Positions 45,665 to 54,641 of a stretch of DNA of 64,000 nt are shown here, in pieces. The stretch is taken from NCBI GenBank assembly GCA_947500445.1, contig CANMSB010000010.1, forward strand, positions 79,662 to 143,661, written 5' to 3'. A model generated the notes under the pieces. The model searched no databases. It was not told the DNA's origin and was given only the letters and a program-made list of their open reading frames with translations. The position numbers and the translations under genes are program-made. Position 1 is the stretch's first letter; every line of letters starts with the position of its first letter. This DNA is from an uncultured Flavobacteriaceae bacterium (GTDB lineage Bacteria > Bacteroidota > Bacteroidia > Flavobacteriales > Flavobacteriaceae).

Positions 45665-45672
45665 CAAAAGTA
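45665..45672 (-). promoter_or_regulatory. -7 element (TACTTTTG) upstream of DUF4293
   Basis: Exact TAnnTTTG on the minus strand, 25 bp before the start codon. No clear -33 TTG at the ideal spacing. Confidence 0.4.
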
Positions 45673-45831
45673 CAGGTCTTTTTAAAAATATTCATTTAAT
45701 GTTGAAAATAATTTGTATTATTGTTGCGTTAAGACAAAGCACTTACCCTCTGGGATTTCATTCCCCAGTTTATCCAATTAACAGAAGACTTCAACAATTT
45801 TCAACACTCGTACTAATTTACACATACTTTA

Positions 45832-47430
45832 ATGTTTGAAATTTCAGATTTAAAAGCTAAAAAGCTACCTGAACTTCAGGAAATAGCATCCGGATTAAAA
45901 GTTCCCAAATACAAATCCCTCAAAAAACTGGACCTTGTTTATCAAATTTTAGATGTGCAAGCGGCCGACCCCAAAAAAGTAGCCGAAGTGGCCCCAGCCA
46001 AAAAGCAACCGGAAGCCACCGAAACAAAAAAACCGGCCCCGGCAAAGCCCAAGGTAAAAAGGGAACGGGTGGATAAAAACAGGCCGAATCCGAAACCCCG
46101 TGCGGAACAGGACAAAAAGTCACAAAAAACGGAATCGAACAACGATACCAAAGAAAAGACCGAAGTTAAAAAACCGGAACACAACGCCCCTCGAAAAGAA
46201 CAGCACAAACCCCAAAGCAAAAATAGGCCCCAACGGCCCCAAAAGCAGCAAAATTACGATAAGAGTAATTTTGACAAAGATTTGCGCAACCGTTATAAGG
46301 AACCCGAATTTGAATTCGATAGCATTATTGAAAGTGAAGGCGTTCTGGATATCATGCAGGACGGATACGGCTTTCTACGTTCTTCGGATTACAACTACCT
46401 TTCCTCTCCCGATGATATTTATGTTTCCCAATCGCAGATCCGTCTGTTCGGTCTAAAAACCGGTGATACGGTGTTGGGAAATGTGCGCCCACCAAAAGAA
46501 GGTGAAAAGTATTTTCCCCTGATCAAGGTAAACAAGATCAATGGAATAGACCCGCAGGTCGTTCGCGATCGGGTGTCCTTTGAACATTTGACACCGCTTT
46601 TCCCTCAGGAAAAATTTAATATTGCCGAACGGCAGAGCAGTATCTCTACCCGTGTCATGGATTTGTTTTCCCCAATCGGTAAGGGACAACGTGGTATGAT
46701 CGTATCGCAACCCAAAACAGGGAAGACAATGTTGTTGAAAGACATTGCCAACGCAATAGCCGCCAACCACCCAGAGGTTTATCAGATCATTTTGCTGATC
46801 GACGAACGTCCCGAAGAGGTAACGGATATGCAGCGTAATGTACGTGGCGAAGTAGTAGCTTCTACCTTCGACAAGGAGGCAGTGGAACACGTTAGGGTCG
46901 CAAACATTGTTTTGGAAAAAGCAAAAAGACTGGTCGAATGTGGCCATGATGTGGTCATCCTGCTCGATTCCATAACCCGCTTGGCACGTGCGTACAACAC
47001 GGTACAACCCGCATCTGGAAAGGTATTGAGTGGTGGTGTCGACGCCAACGCGCTTCACAAACCAAAACGATTCTTTGGAGCCGCCCGTAATATCGAAAAC
47101 GGCGGATCGTTATCCATCATCGCTACCGCATTGACCGAAACCGGATCCAAAATGGACGAAGTTATTTTTGAAGAATTCAAAGGTACCGGTAACATGGAGT
47201 TGCAGTTGGATCGAAAAATTTCGAACCGAAGAATATTCCCTGCCATCGACCTTACTTCTTCCAGTACAAGAAGAGACGACCTATTGTTGGACGAAAGTAC
47301 CATTCAACGCATGTGGATCTTGCGCAAGTATTTGGCCGACATGAATCCCGTGGAAGCTATGGAGTTCATTGAACAACGCATCAAACAGACCCGTAATAAC
47401 GAAGAGTTTTTAATGACCATGAGTCAATAG
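45832..47430 (+). CDS. rho: Transcription termination factor Rho
   Basis: A 532-residue hexameric RNA helicase. Order: Rho N-terminal helix domain (residues 1-40, [27 protein letters not shown]), then a charged low-complexity insertion (about 45-160, rich in K, E, P, Q, N), the RNA-binding cold-shock fold ([31 protein letters not shown]), and the ATPase with Walker [17 protein letters not shown] near 290, Walker [18 protein letters not shown]. The insert is typical of Bacteroidota Rho. A terminator follows. Confidence 0.97.
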   Translation: MFEISDLKAKKLPELQEIASGLKVPKYKSLKKLDLVYQILDVQAADPKKVAEVAPAKKQPEATETKKPAPAKPKVKRERVDKNRPNPKPRAEQDKKSQKTESNNDTKEKTEVKKPEHNAPRKEQHKPQSKNRPQRPQKQQNYDKSNFDKDLRNRYKEPEFEFDSIIESEGVLDIMQDGYGFLRSSDYNYLSSPDDIYVSQSQIRLFGLKTGDTVLGNVRPPKEGEKYFPLIKVNKINGIDPQVVRDRVSFEHLTPLFPQEKFNIAERQSSISTRVMDLFSPIGKGQRGMIVSQPKTGKTMLLKDIANAIAANHPEVYQIILLIDERPEEVTDMQRNVRGEVVASTFDKEAVEHVRVANIVLEKAKRLVECGHDVVILLDSITRLARAYNTVQPASGKVLSGGVDANALHKPKRFFGAARNIENGGSLSIIATALTETGSKMDEVIFEEFKGTGNMELQLDRKISNRRIFPAIDLTSSSTRRDDLLLDESTIQRMWILRKYLADMNPVEAMEFIEQRIKQTRNNEEFLMTMSQ

Positions 47431-47456
47431 ACGCCATCAGGCGAAATACATACTTC

Positions 47457-47490
47457 AAATCCCGAGCTCCAATTTTGGTGTTCGGGATTT
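47457..47490 (+). terminator. Rho-independent terminator after rho
   Basis: AAATCCCGA pairs with TCGGGATTT around a 16-nt loop, followed by ATTGTTTT. About 27 bp after the rho stop. Confidence 0.7.
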
Positions 47491-47620
47491 ATTGTTTTCA
47501 GGAATAATTACTTTTTTAAGTACTGTTATCCTTAAAATAAATATCTTTATCGTGCAGAGATGCGCTCTTCCCCCTAGTTGAGAAACAGTAATCTTATTTT
47601 AACCTCTAAAAACCAGAACC

Positions 47621-48376
47621 ATGAAAAACCGTGGAAATGCTGTAGCACCGCTTATGTTACTGCTACTTATCGGGCTGGGAAGTTGCCAGCCAAAAACCGA
47701 AGAACCCAAAGAAGAAAAACCTGTTCCCCCGCCAGGGCAAATTATCACCATTGCCAATGCCAAGGGCTATTACGACAACTATTCCGAACGTAGGGTGCCG
47801 CTCATCCAGCGGTATGAAGATTCCATAAACCGCGGAAACGGTAAAGAACGTGACCAAGAGCAATATGAAAAAGACCCTAAGAAAGGCGCCGACAAGGGAG
47901 CGCTCAAAAGCATGCAACGTTCCGAAGCCTACGAAAAATTCGATGTCGCCCGGTATGTGTACTATGATTACAAGACCATAAAGGACTATATCACTTTTAT
48001 CGAGCAACAGGCGGCCGCGGCAAAAGTAGATATCTCAACGCTACGGTTCTATTTTTCAAACTATCCGGACAATGAAAAATTCGTACACCCCAGGCAAAAC
48101 TCGATTATGATTTCACCAGCTTTAAAAAAGGGAGACCGAGAGTTTCTGTTTTATATCGATGATGCCGATCCAAATGATTTGAGGCCCGTGTTGCTAAAGG
48201 ACGATTTCAGCCCTACAAACACGACCATAGGGAAATCAAAGAGCGAAAGCACCAAAGCGTACGCCTCTTTTTTACCGAGCCTCGCTCCAAATCCAGTTTC
48301 GCCGAATCCCTATTTCAACGGCCAGAGCCTTACCTTAAATAGGGCCAATGGAGTACCACCGCCAAAAAACGATTGA
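47621..48376 (+). CDS. Hypothetical lipoprotein
   Basis: A 251-residue protein with lipobox LIGLGSCQ (Cys near 22) and then a proline/lysine-rich spacer (KTEEPKEEKPVPPPGQ). The globular part has YYDNYSERRVPLIQRYEDS, YVYYDYKTIKDYITFIEQQAA and a beta-rich middle (LRFYFSNYPDNEKFVHPRQNSIMISPALKKG). Similar proteins seem confined to Flavobacteriaceae; I cannot assign a function. The next gene follows after 46 bp and may be co-transcribed. Confidence 0.75.
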   Translation: MKNRGNAVAPLMLLLLIGLGSCQPKTEEPKEEKPVPPPGQIITIANAKGYYDNYSERRVPLIQRYEDSINRGNGKERDQEQYEKDPKKGADKGALKSMQRSEAYEKFDVARYVYYDYKTIKDYITFIEQQAAAAKVDISTLRFYFSNYPDNEKFVHPRQNSIMISPALKKGDREFLFYIDDADPNDLRPVLLKDDFSPTNTTIGKSKSESTKAYASFLPSLAPNPVSPNPYFNGQSLTLNRANGVPPPKND

Positions 48377-48422
48377 ACGAACCAGGACGATTTCCGACCT
48401 ACCATAATGAAAACTGACCGAA

Positions 48423-49115
48423 TTGGATTTTATTAAGGAAAATTACATTCTATTCGTTTATTTGATTACGGTAGCGTTATCCATCGTGCGGTACAAACTG
48501 TACTTTGATACGCCCCTGAAATATCTACCCATACTTTTTTCCTATACGCTTTTGATGGAAATTTTAGGGGCGTTGATACGGGATTTCGAAAACTTTCAAT
48601 TGATCTATCAAGAGGAATACGAAGCATACAATAGCATAATCTATAATATTTTTGACGTCGTTTGGTACGGCTATTTTTTTAGGATTTTTTGGTTGACGGT
48701 AAAATCGGAAAAGGCAAAAAAAATTATAGTATGGGGTACAGTGGCTTTGGTTATTGCAAGTCTCGTAAATCCCTTTATTCAAAATGTAATGATCAGGCCT
48801 CAGAATTTTGCCATCGTTATCGGTTCCTGTTTACTGGTATATTGTTCCGTTCAATATATAATCGAGGTCAAAAAGGGCAGTTCAAAAGTTTTAAAAAGCA
48901 GAAACCTTTTGTTTTGGCTTGGTGCGGGGAATATCATTTTTCATTCGTTCTACCCCTGGGCAATGCTGCTTTTGGAATATGATTACAACACTTATCGAAC
49001 GGCAAATTTATATTCTTGGCATATGGCCGCCCTTTCCATGATGTACGCCTGTTTTATCCTAGGATACCTAAAAATGGCCTCTATGAATCGATTTATGAAG
49101 ATGGACGGTCGTTGA
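48423..49115 (+). CDS. Hypothetical integral membrane protein
   Basis: A 230-residue protein with about six hydrophobic helices, starting at TTG (LDFIKENYILFVYLITVALSIVRYKLYF); no ATG fits as well. A repeated theme is polar residues in helices (YEAYNSIIYNIFDVVWYGYFFRIFW). Not recognised by family. Conserved-looking and complete, ending before a strong bidirectional terminator. Confidence 0.7.
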   Translation: MDFIKENYILFVYLITVALSIVRYKLYFDTPLKYLPILFSYTLLMEILGALIRDFENFQLIYQEEYEAYNSIIYNIFDVVWYGYFFRIFWLTVKSEKAKKIIVWGTVALVIASLVNPFIQNVMIRPQNFAIVIGSCLLVYCSVQYIIEVKKGSSKVLKSRNLLFWLGAGNIIFHSFYPWAMLLLEYDYNTYRTANLYSWHMAALSMMYACFILGYLKMASMNRFMKMDGR

Positions 49116-49211
49116 TGGTTAATAATTCCATGAGCGTTCCTGAAAAAATGTGTTGAACGTTTTCTTGGTCCACTTGCGGAGCCTATATTAGATCTTTCTC
49201 TTTTAAAACAA

Positions 49212-49246
49212 AAACGCCCTAACGATTTAAAACCGTTAGGGCGTTT
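49212..49246. terminator. Bidirectional terminator, membrane protein and rpsT
   Basis: AAACGCCCTAACG pairs perfectly with CGTTAGGGCGTTT, with A and T runs on the two sides. Serves the plus-strand gene ending 49115 and minus-strand rpsT ending 49266. Confidence 0.88.
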
Positions 49247-49265
49247 CTTTTACCTTGTGTAATCC

Positions 49266-49517
49266 TTATAACGCAGCAACGTGCTTGGCAAGCTTACTTT
49301 TTAAGTTGGCCGCTTTGTTGTTGTGTACGATGTTCCTTTTAGCCAGACGATCGATCATGCTCACAACACTTGGCAATAACGCCTCCGCTTCTTTCTTATC
49401 CTCAAGACCACGCAATTTTTTGATTGCGTTACGAGTGGTCTTGTGCTGATATCTATTGCGCAAGCGAACCGCTTCGTTTCTTCTAATTCTTTTTAATGCC
49501 GACTTATGATTTGCCAT
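49266..49517 (-). CDS. rpsT: 30S ribosomal protein S20
   Basis: An 83-residue basic protein, beginning [35 protein letters not shown] and ending [22 protein letters not shown], the standard S20 helical bundle that binds 16S rRNA. Downstream of two tRNA-Glu genes on the same strand, probably one transcript. Confidence 0.98.
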   Translation of the reverse strand: MANHKSALKRIRRNEAVRLRNRYQHKTTRNAIKKLRGLEDKKEAEALLPSVVSMIDRLAKRNIVHNNKAANLKSKLAKHVAAL

Positions 49518-49568
49518 TTCTTCTAAATATTATCTTGTTCGATTAAAGCAAAACCGCTTTAAAACTTG

Positions 49569-49640
49569 TAGCCCGTAGGGGAATCGAACCCCTGTTACCA
49601 GGATGAAAACCTGGCGTCCTAACCCCTAGACGAACGGGCC
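49569..49640 (-). tRNA. tRNA-Glu (anticodon TTC)
   Basis: A 72-nt cloverleaf: acceptor GGCCCGT/ACGGGCT, D arm, anticodon stem CCAGG/CCTGG with loop TTTTCAT (TTC), T arm CAGGGG TTCGATT CCCCT. CCA not encoded. Identical in sequence to the copy at 49695-49766. Confidence 0.96.
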
Positions 49641-49694
49641 AATACGTTTGGTACTTCAAAAAACAAATTGGGCACCAAAACAAAAGTACCTTAG

Positions 49695-49766
49695 TAGCCC
49701 GTAGGGGAATCGAACCCCTGTTACCAGGATGAAAACCTGGCGTCCTAACCCCTAGACGAACGGGCC
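49695..49766 (-). tRNA. tRNA-Glu (anticodon TTC), second copy
   Basis: Same 72-nt sequence and structure as the downstream copy 54 bp away; a tandem duplication. It is the first gene behind the TTG-N19-TATTTTTG promoter at 49789-49818. Confidence 0.96.
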
Positions 49767-49788
49767 TGCTTTCGCATAATTGCGGATG

Positions 49789-49818
49789 CAAAAATACAAT
49801 TATTTTTTACTACTACAA
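49789..49818 (-). promoter_or_regulatory. Promoter of the tRNA-Glu / rpsT unit
   Basis: On the minus strand TTG, exactly 19 nt, then TATTTTTG: a full match to the flavobacterial TTG-N19-TAnnTTTG promoter. It is 22 bp before the first tRNA-Glu. Confidence 0.65.
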
Positions 49819-49926
49819 CTGCTAGCTATTTTTTTTTAAAGAAACCCTCATTTTCTGTCGCATATCCGGTAGACCTACCCTAAAAACGGGTCGCCTTTTT
49901 ATCTCCAATACATCGGCCTGCATCCC

Positions 49927-51402
49927 TTAATACGCCTTTGCGAACAGCACACGACCTGCCGAAGGTTTTCCTGTGACCATACAGTTCCCATTTTCAGCAA
50001 CATCCTCCAAGGGAATACAACGTATAGTGGCCTTGGTTTCATTCTTCACTTTTTCCTCGGTTTCTCCCGTTCCGTCCCAATGGGCGGAAATAAAGCCGCC
50101 TTTCGTTTCCAGTACCGTTTTAAACTCCTCATATGAGCTTACCTCGGTGATATTGGCATCCCTATGGTCGGAAGCTTTTTGGTAGACGTTGCGTTGTATG
50201 TCCTCCAAAAGCCATTCGATTTTGGCGACCACTTCATCGGCGGGAACACTTTCCTTTTCCAAGGTGTCCCTACGCGCCACTTCGTAGGTACCGTTTTCCA
50301 GATCGCGTTGCCCAATGGCCAAACGCACCGGTACGCCCTTTAGCTCGTACTCATTAAATTTAAAACCGGGCTTGTGCGTATCACGATCATCATACTTCAC
50401 GGAAATTCCCATTTTTTGTAATGTTCGTACCATAGGAAGTACTTTTTCCGATATGACTTCCAGTTGCTCCAAGCCTTTGTAAATCGGGACAATAACAACT
50501 TGTATCGGCGCTAATTTTGGTGGCAGCACCAAACCGTTATCATCGCTATGTGTCATGATAAGGGCGCCCATCAAACGTGTGGAGACGCCCCAGGAGGATG
50601 CCCATACGTATTCCTGTTTTCCTTCCTTGTTTGCGAACTTCACATCGAAGGCTTTGGCAAAATTCTGTCCCAAAAAATGTGAAGTACCTGCCTGCAATGC
50701 TTTACCGTCCTGCATTAAGGCCTCTATACAGTAGGTGTCCAGGGCACCGGCGAAACGCTCGCTTGCGGTCTTTGTGCCTTTGATCACGGGGACCGCCATA
50801 TGTTCTTCAGCAAAGTCGGCATAGATGTCCAAAATCAATTTTGCCTCGGTCACCGCTTCTTTTTCCGTAGCATGGGCCGTATGGCCTTCCTGCCACAGAA
50901 ACTCCGCGGTACGCAAAAAGAGTCGGGTACGCATCTCCCATCGCACCACATTGGCCCATTGATTGATCAAAAGGGGCAGGTCGCGATAGGATTGGATCCA
51001 TCGTCGATAGGTATCCCAAATAATCGTTTCCGAAGTGGGCCTGACGATCAGCTCCTCCTCCAATTTTGCTTCGGGATCTACAATGATTCCCTTTCCATTT
51101 TCGTCATTTTTTAAACGGTAGTGGGTAACAACGGCGCATTCCTTGGCAAAACCCTCTACATGACTGGCCTCTTTGCTCAAATAGGATTTGGGAATAAACA
51201 ATGGGAAATACGCGTTCTGATGCCCCGTATCCTTGAACATTTTATCCAACGCCGCCTGCATTTTTTCCCAGATAGCGAAACCATAGGGTTTGATCACCAT
51301 ACAGCCACGGACACCGGAATTTTCGGCCAAGTCGGCCTTTACCACCAGTTCGTTGTACCATTTGGAATAATCCTCACTACGCTTCGTCAATTTTTTACCC
51401 AT
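49927..51402 (-). CDS. proS: Prolyl-tRNA synthetase
   Basis: A 491-residue class II synthetase of the short, eukaryote-like type without the bacterial editing insertion. Motif 1 [31 protein letters not shown], motif 2 and the [16 protein letters not shown] substrate loop, [26 protein letters not shown], then an anticodon-binding domain and C-terminal zinc-like region ending RVLFAKAY. Complete. Confidence 0.97.
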   Translation of the reverse strand: MGKKLTKRSEDYSKWYNELVVKADLAENSGVRGCMVIKPYGFAIWEKMQAALDKMFKDTGHQNAYFPLFIPKSYLSKEASHVEGFAKECAVVTHYRLKNDENGKGIIVDPEAKLEEELIVRPTSETIIWDTYRRWIQSYRDLPLLINQWANVVRWEMRTRLFLRTAEFLWQEGHTAHATEKEAVTEAKLILDIYADFAEEHMAVPVIKGTKTASERFAGALDTYCIEALMQDGKALQAGTSHFLGQNFAKAFDVKFANKEGKQEYVWASSWGVSTRLMGALIMTHSDDNGLVLPPKLAPIQVVIVPIYKGLEQLEVISEKVLPMVRTLQKMGISVKYDDRDTHKPGFKFNEYELKGVPVRLAIGQRDLENGTYEVARRDTLEKESVPADEVVAKIEWLLEDIQRNVYQKASDHRDANITEVSSYEEFKTVLETKGGFISAHWDGTGETEEKVKNETKATIRCIPLEDVAENGNCMVTGKPSAGRVLFAKAY

Positions 51403-51498
51403 AGTCTATAGTTTGGCACAAATATTGTGCTTAGTAACGTGAAATATTTGGGTAAAACTAACTATTTTTAAAATGTTCAACAATATAAAATTGCAACC

Positions 51499-52866
51499 AT
51501 GATACAATCGCCACCCCTCCATCGCTTTCGTCAGGCCATGCTTTTAATCTTTGTCGGTATAATTGCCGCTTCCTGCGGATCGTACCAGCAAGCCTCTTAC
51601 TACGATAATGACGGTATTTACTCCAATGGCCAAAGGCAGGTGGGCGTTGAAAGGCCGGTTCAGAATACCCGGCAACAACGACAACAGGGTACAAACGGAG
51701 ATAACGTTTATAAAAATTACTTTGAGCAACAGGCCGACCAATATGGCGAACTGCTGGAGGACGACATTTTTGTGGACGTGGACGGTTACAGCAGCGATAC
51801 CTTAAACGATAGTATTGCCGAATCGCAATTGACCGACTACTACCAAAGCGACAACGATTACGCCGGACAACCGGCATGGGGAGACAACCCACAGAACGTA
51901 ACGGTCAATGTCTATGACAATTGGGGCTGGGGCGGCGCAGGTTTCGGATCGCCGTGGCTATGGAACAACTGGGGCTGGGGCGGAGGCTTCGGCTGGAATG
52001 CCGGCTGGGGCTGGAACCGATGGAACAATTGGGGCTGGGGCGGAGGCTGGGGCTGGAACCGATGGAACAACTGGGGCTGGGGCGGAGGCTTTGGCTGGGG
52101 TTGGGGAGGTTTCAATACCTGGTGCCCACCGTACGGCTATTACAATGGATGGAACAACTATGGATATGGAAGACGCAATTTTGCCGTAAACCAAGGAAGG
52201 CGTGGCTACTACAATACAAGGGCGCTTGCCGCCAATGGAAACAGAAGCGACATTCTTGGCCGTTCCAACCGTACCGCTGGTCGCTCCAATGCGAGCAGTC
52301 GCTACAGAAGTACATCAAGTACCCGTGGCAACGTAGGACGAAGCTCCCGAAACTATAGAAGCAGCTCGAGCAGCAGAAGAACCGCCGGTATCAATCAGAA
52401 CCGTTCGTACCGGAGCAGCCGAAGTACCCGGGCAGTACCGAGAAACAATGGCACCTCCCGATACAATAGCGCATCAAGAAGTAATAGCAGCTATCGCAGT
52501 ACCGTTCCACGAAGCAGTGGCTACCAAAGGGGTTCTTCCACAGGAGTGGGAAGGGCTACAACACCAAGGACCTCCACCTACAGGGGCAGCGGAAGCCGCA
52601 ACAGTACCCGCAGTAGCGGTTCTTACGGCAGAACGGGAAGTTCGCGCAGTAGCGGAAGTTACCGAAGTTCGGGAGGAAGTTCGCGGAGCAGTGGAAGCTA
52701 CCGAAGTTCGGGCGGAAGTTCGCGGAGCAGTGGAAGTTACCGAAGTTCCGGTGGCAGCTCACGCAGCAGCGGAAGCTACCGAAGTTCCGGTGGCGGGTCG
52801 TCACGTTCTTCAGGTGGCGGGAGAAGCAGTGGTGGAGGCCGCAGCGGCGGACGTAGCAGAGGGTAG
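51499..52866 (+). CDS. Low-complexity lipoprotein (Gly/Trp/Asn-rich and Ser/Arg-rich)
   Basis: A 455-residue protein with lipobox IIAASCG near residue 27. Residues 30-135 are ordinary acidic sequence. Residues 138-225 hold repeats of NNWGWGGGFGWN type (three near-identical 42-bp DNA units around 51960-52090). The rest is Ser/Arg-rich, ending in four 39-bp tandem repeats (52639-52794) coding SSRSSGSYRSSGG. Similar proteins are frequent in Flavobacteriaceae and are presumably envelope-exposed; the role is unknown. Repeat number is likely to vary between strains. Confidence 0.8.
   Translation: MIQSPPLHRFRQAMLLIFVGIIAASCGSYQQASYYDNDGIYSNGQRQVGVERPVQNTRQQRQQGTNGDNVYKNYFEQQADQYGELLEDDIFVDVDGYSSDTLNDSIAESQLTDYYQSDNDYAGQPAWGDNPQNVTVNVYDNWGWGGAGFGSPWLWNNWGWGGGFGWNAGWGWNRWNNWGWGGGWGWNRWNNWGWGGGFGWGWGGFNTWCPPYGYYNGWNNYGYGRRNFAVNQGRRGYYNTRALAANGNRSDILGRSNRTAGRSNASSRYRSTSSTRGNVGRSSRNYRSSSSSRRTAGINQNRSYRSSRSTRAVPRNNGTSRYNSASRSNSSYRSTVPRSSGYQRGSSTGVGRATTPRTSTYRGSGSRNSTRSSGSYGRTGSSRSSGSYRSSGGSSRSSGSYRSSGGSSRSSGSYRSSGGSSRSSGSYRSSGGGSSRSSGGGRSSGGGRSGGRSRG
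52639..52794 (+). repeat. Four 39-bp coding tandem repeats
   Basis: Units start AGTTCGCGC, AGTTCGCGG, AGTTCGCGG, AGCTCACGC, each encoding SSRSSGSYRSSGG. Differences are mostly silent, showing selection for the peptide. Confidence 0.85.
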
Positions 52867-52880
52867 TATTCCAAATTCTC

Positions 52881-53065
52881 ATACCATTTTAACTTTGAAA
52901 TGGCATGTATAGAAATTGAATTATCTTTTAGTAATTCAAGACAAAAAATCTAAGCATAGCCTTAGCTACGGTTCTATCCCCGTTCAAGCCGGGGACAGGC
53001 TTTTTAACGAAGAATAACTAAAAAAGAAACGATTTATTAGTGCTATTTCAAAGTTAAAATGGTAT
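52881..53065 (-). mobile_element. Family 1 MITE-like element (copy B)
   Basis: Full-length homologue of copy A (5306-5467), inverted relative to it. It has 21-bp inverted ends (ATACCATTTTAACTTTGAAAT), TA just outside CC...GG, and an internal CCGTAGCTAAGG stretch. Carries an extra GC-rich hairpin (CCCCGTTCAAGCCGGGG, about 52979-52996) that copy A lacks. Placed between the low-complexity lipoprotein and the FadL-like gene; it replaces most of the intergenic region. Confidence 0.82.
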
Positions 53066-53085
53066 AAATACAAAATTATTTAGCA

Positions 53086-54615
53086 ATGAAAAAGTTATCC
53101 ATTTTCATAACCTGTTTGGTATGTGCTATCGGCAGCGCGCAAAACATTAACGACGTTCTCCGTTTTTCACAGGAAAACCTCCAGGGAACGGCCCGATATC
53201 AAGCGATGGGCGGTGCTTTCGGAGCGTTGGGCGGAGACCTATCGGCCCTGAACAACAATCCCGCAGGATCGGCGGTCTTCAATCACGGCCTTTTTACCAT
53301 GACGGGCAGCAATTATAATAGGGACAATACCTCCAATTATTTCGGGACTTCAAGAAACCTCGATTTCAACACTTCCGAATTGAATCAAATCGGTGGTGTT
53401 TTGGTTTTCAACAACAGCGACGATGAGGCCGACTGGAACCATTTTTCCATCGCCTTCAACTATGACCTCGTGGAAAATTTTGACGACCGTACCCAGGTCG
53501 AGGGAAGAAGCAACCAAGGAATCGACTCCTACTTTTTGGCCTTTGCAAACGGGCTTCCTCTTGAAGAAATTGTATTGGATGATGGTGAATTGATTGAACG
53601 TGTATATGAGGATATCGGCGCAAATCCTAATAACCCTTTTGCCTTTGACGACCAACAAACCTTCCTAGGGTTTCAAGGCGGCATAATTGATCCCGTCACA
53701 AATGAAAATACCAATACCACTTATATTCGTAATGCTTCTTATTCAGAAGTCGCACAACGCTTTACACAAATCACCTCTGGATATAATGCAAAATATACAA
53801 TCAACGTTGCCACACAGTACCAAAAAAAACTACACCTAGGCGCTTCAATTAACATTCATGATGTTTTCTACGAGCAAATTGACTTATTTACGGAAAGCGG
53901 GTATGACGACGATTCAGCAATTTCAAGTACCACTTTTGACAATTTGTTGCGAATAAATGGCGGAGGGTTTTCTCTCGGCCTAGGTTCCATATTAAAAATA
54001 AACGAAACGGTTCGTTTGGGGGCCAGCTATCAATCCCCTACATGGTATAGGCTTACAGCAGATACCTCCCAAGAACTAAACTCTGATTTTGCCCAGCGAA
54101 ATCCCGATATCATTTTTATCAATTTTAACAACGCTGTTAATCTTTTTGAAACCTATACCCTAAAAACTCCAGGGAAACTAACCGCAAGTATGGCCCTCAT
54201 ATTTGGGAAACGCGGTCTGCTCAGCGTCGATTATGATTATCAAGACTTTTCAAGCTCAAAATTCAGTCGCAGAGACAATCCTGAATTTATCAACACTGCA
54301 AATTCAGAGATTACGGAAGCACTCACTGGAGTGTCAACAGTAAGAGTAGGCGGGGAATACCGTATCCAACGGTTTAGCCTTCGTGGTGGTTATCGGTACG
54401 AACAGAGTCCTTACGTCAACGGAACTACCGTTGGAGATCTGACCGGATTTTCAGGTGGACTAGGTTATGATTTTGGTGGTAGCCGACTCGATTTGGCCTT
54501 TAGCCGTGCGGAACGAACTACCAATCTACAATTATTTGATGTTGGGGTGACCACACCGGCTATAGTGGATCGTGTAAACACGAATATTAGTTTGGGGTAT
54601 ACCTTGAACTTTTAA
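53086..54615 (+). CDS. OmpP1/FadL-type outer membrane protein
   Basis: A 509-residue beta-barrel protein with signal peptide (cleaved after SAQ). The mature N-terminus NINDVLRFSQENLQGTARYQAMGGAFGALGGDLSALNNNPAGSAVF is the family hallmark, forming the N-terminal hatch. The rest alternates polar/aromatic strands to a terminal Phe (ISLGYTLNF). FadL-type proteins pass hydrophobic compounds through the outer membrane. The promoter must lie within or just after the inserted element, 21 bp upstream of the ATG. Confidence 0.88.
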   Translation: MKKLSIFITCLVCAIGSAQNINDVLRFSQENLQGTARYQAMGGAFGALGGDLSALNNNPAGSAVFNHGLFTMTGSNYNRDNTSNYFGTSRNLDFNTSELNQIGGVLVFNNSDDEADWNHFSIAFNYDLVENFDDRTQVEGRSNQGIDSYFLAFANGLPLEEIVLDDGELIERVYEDIGANPNNPFAFDDQQTFLGFQGGIIDPVTNENTNTTYIRNASYSEVAQRFTQITSGYNAKYTINVATQYQKKLHLGASINIHDVFYEQIDLFTESGYDDDSAISSTTFDNLLRINGGGFSLGLGSILKINETVRLGASYQSPTWYRLTADTSQELNSDFAQRNPDIIFINFNNAVNLFETYTLKTPGKLTASMALIFGKRGLLSVDYDYQDFSSSKFSRRDNPEFINTANSEITEALTGVSTVRVGGEYRIQRFSLRGGYRYEQSPYVNGTTVGDLTGFSGGLGYDFGGSRLDLAFSRAERTTNLQLFDVGVTTPAIVDRVNTNISLGYTLNF

Positions 54616-54641
54616 CAACCCTGTAGTTGAAACGGAAGTAT

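Noticed and set aside
51908..52189. Open frames on both strands within the low-complexity lipoprotein gene
   Set aside because: They are shadows created by the GC-rich repeat composition (PQPQPP-, GAGAEAGAG-type text); the lipoprotein frame has signal peptide and lipobox.
52639..52794. Regularly spaced repeats that could be taken for a CRISPR array
   Set aside because: Units are contiguous 39-mers coding SSRSSGSYRSSGG within an open gene; there are no unique spacers and no cas genes.
53086..54615. Apparent shift to more AT-rich codons in the second half of the FadL-like gene
   Set aside because: Judged by eye only and the protein is continuous and family-like; not strong enough to claim recombination.
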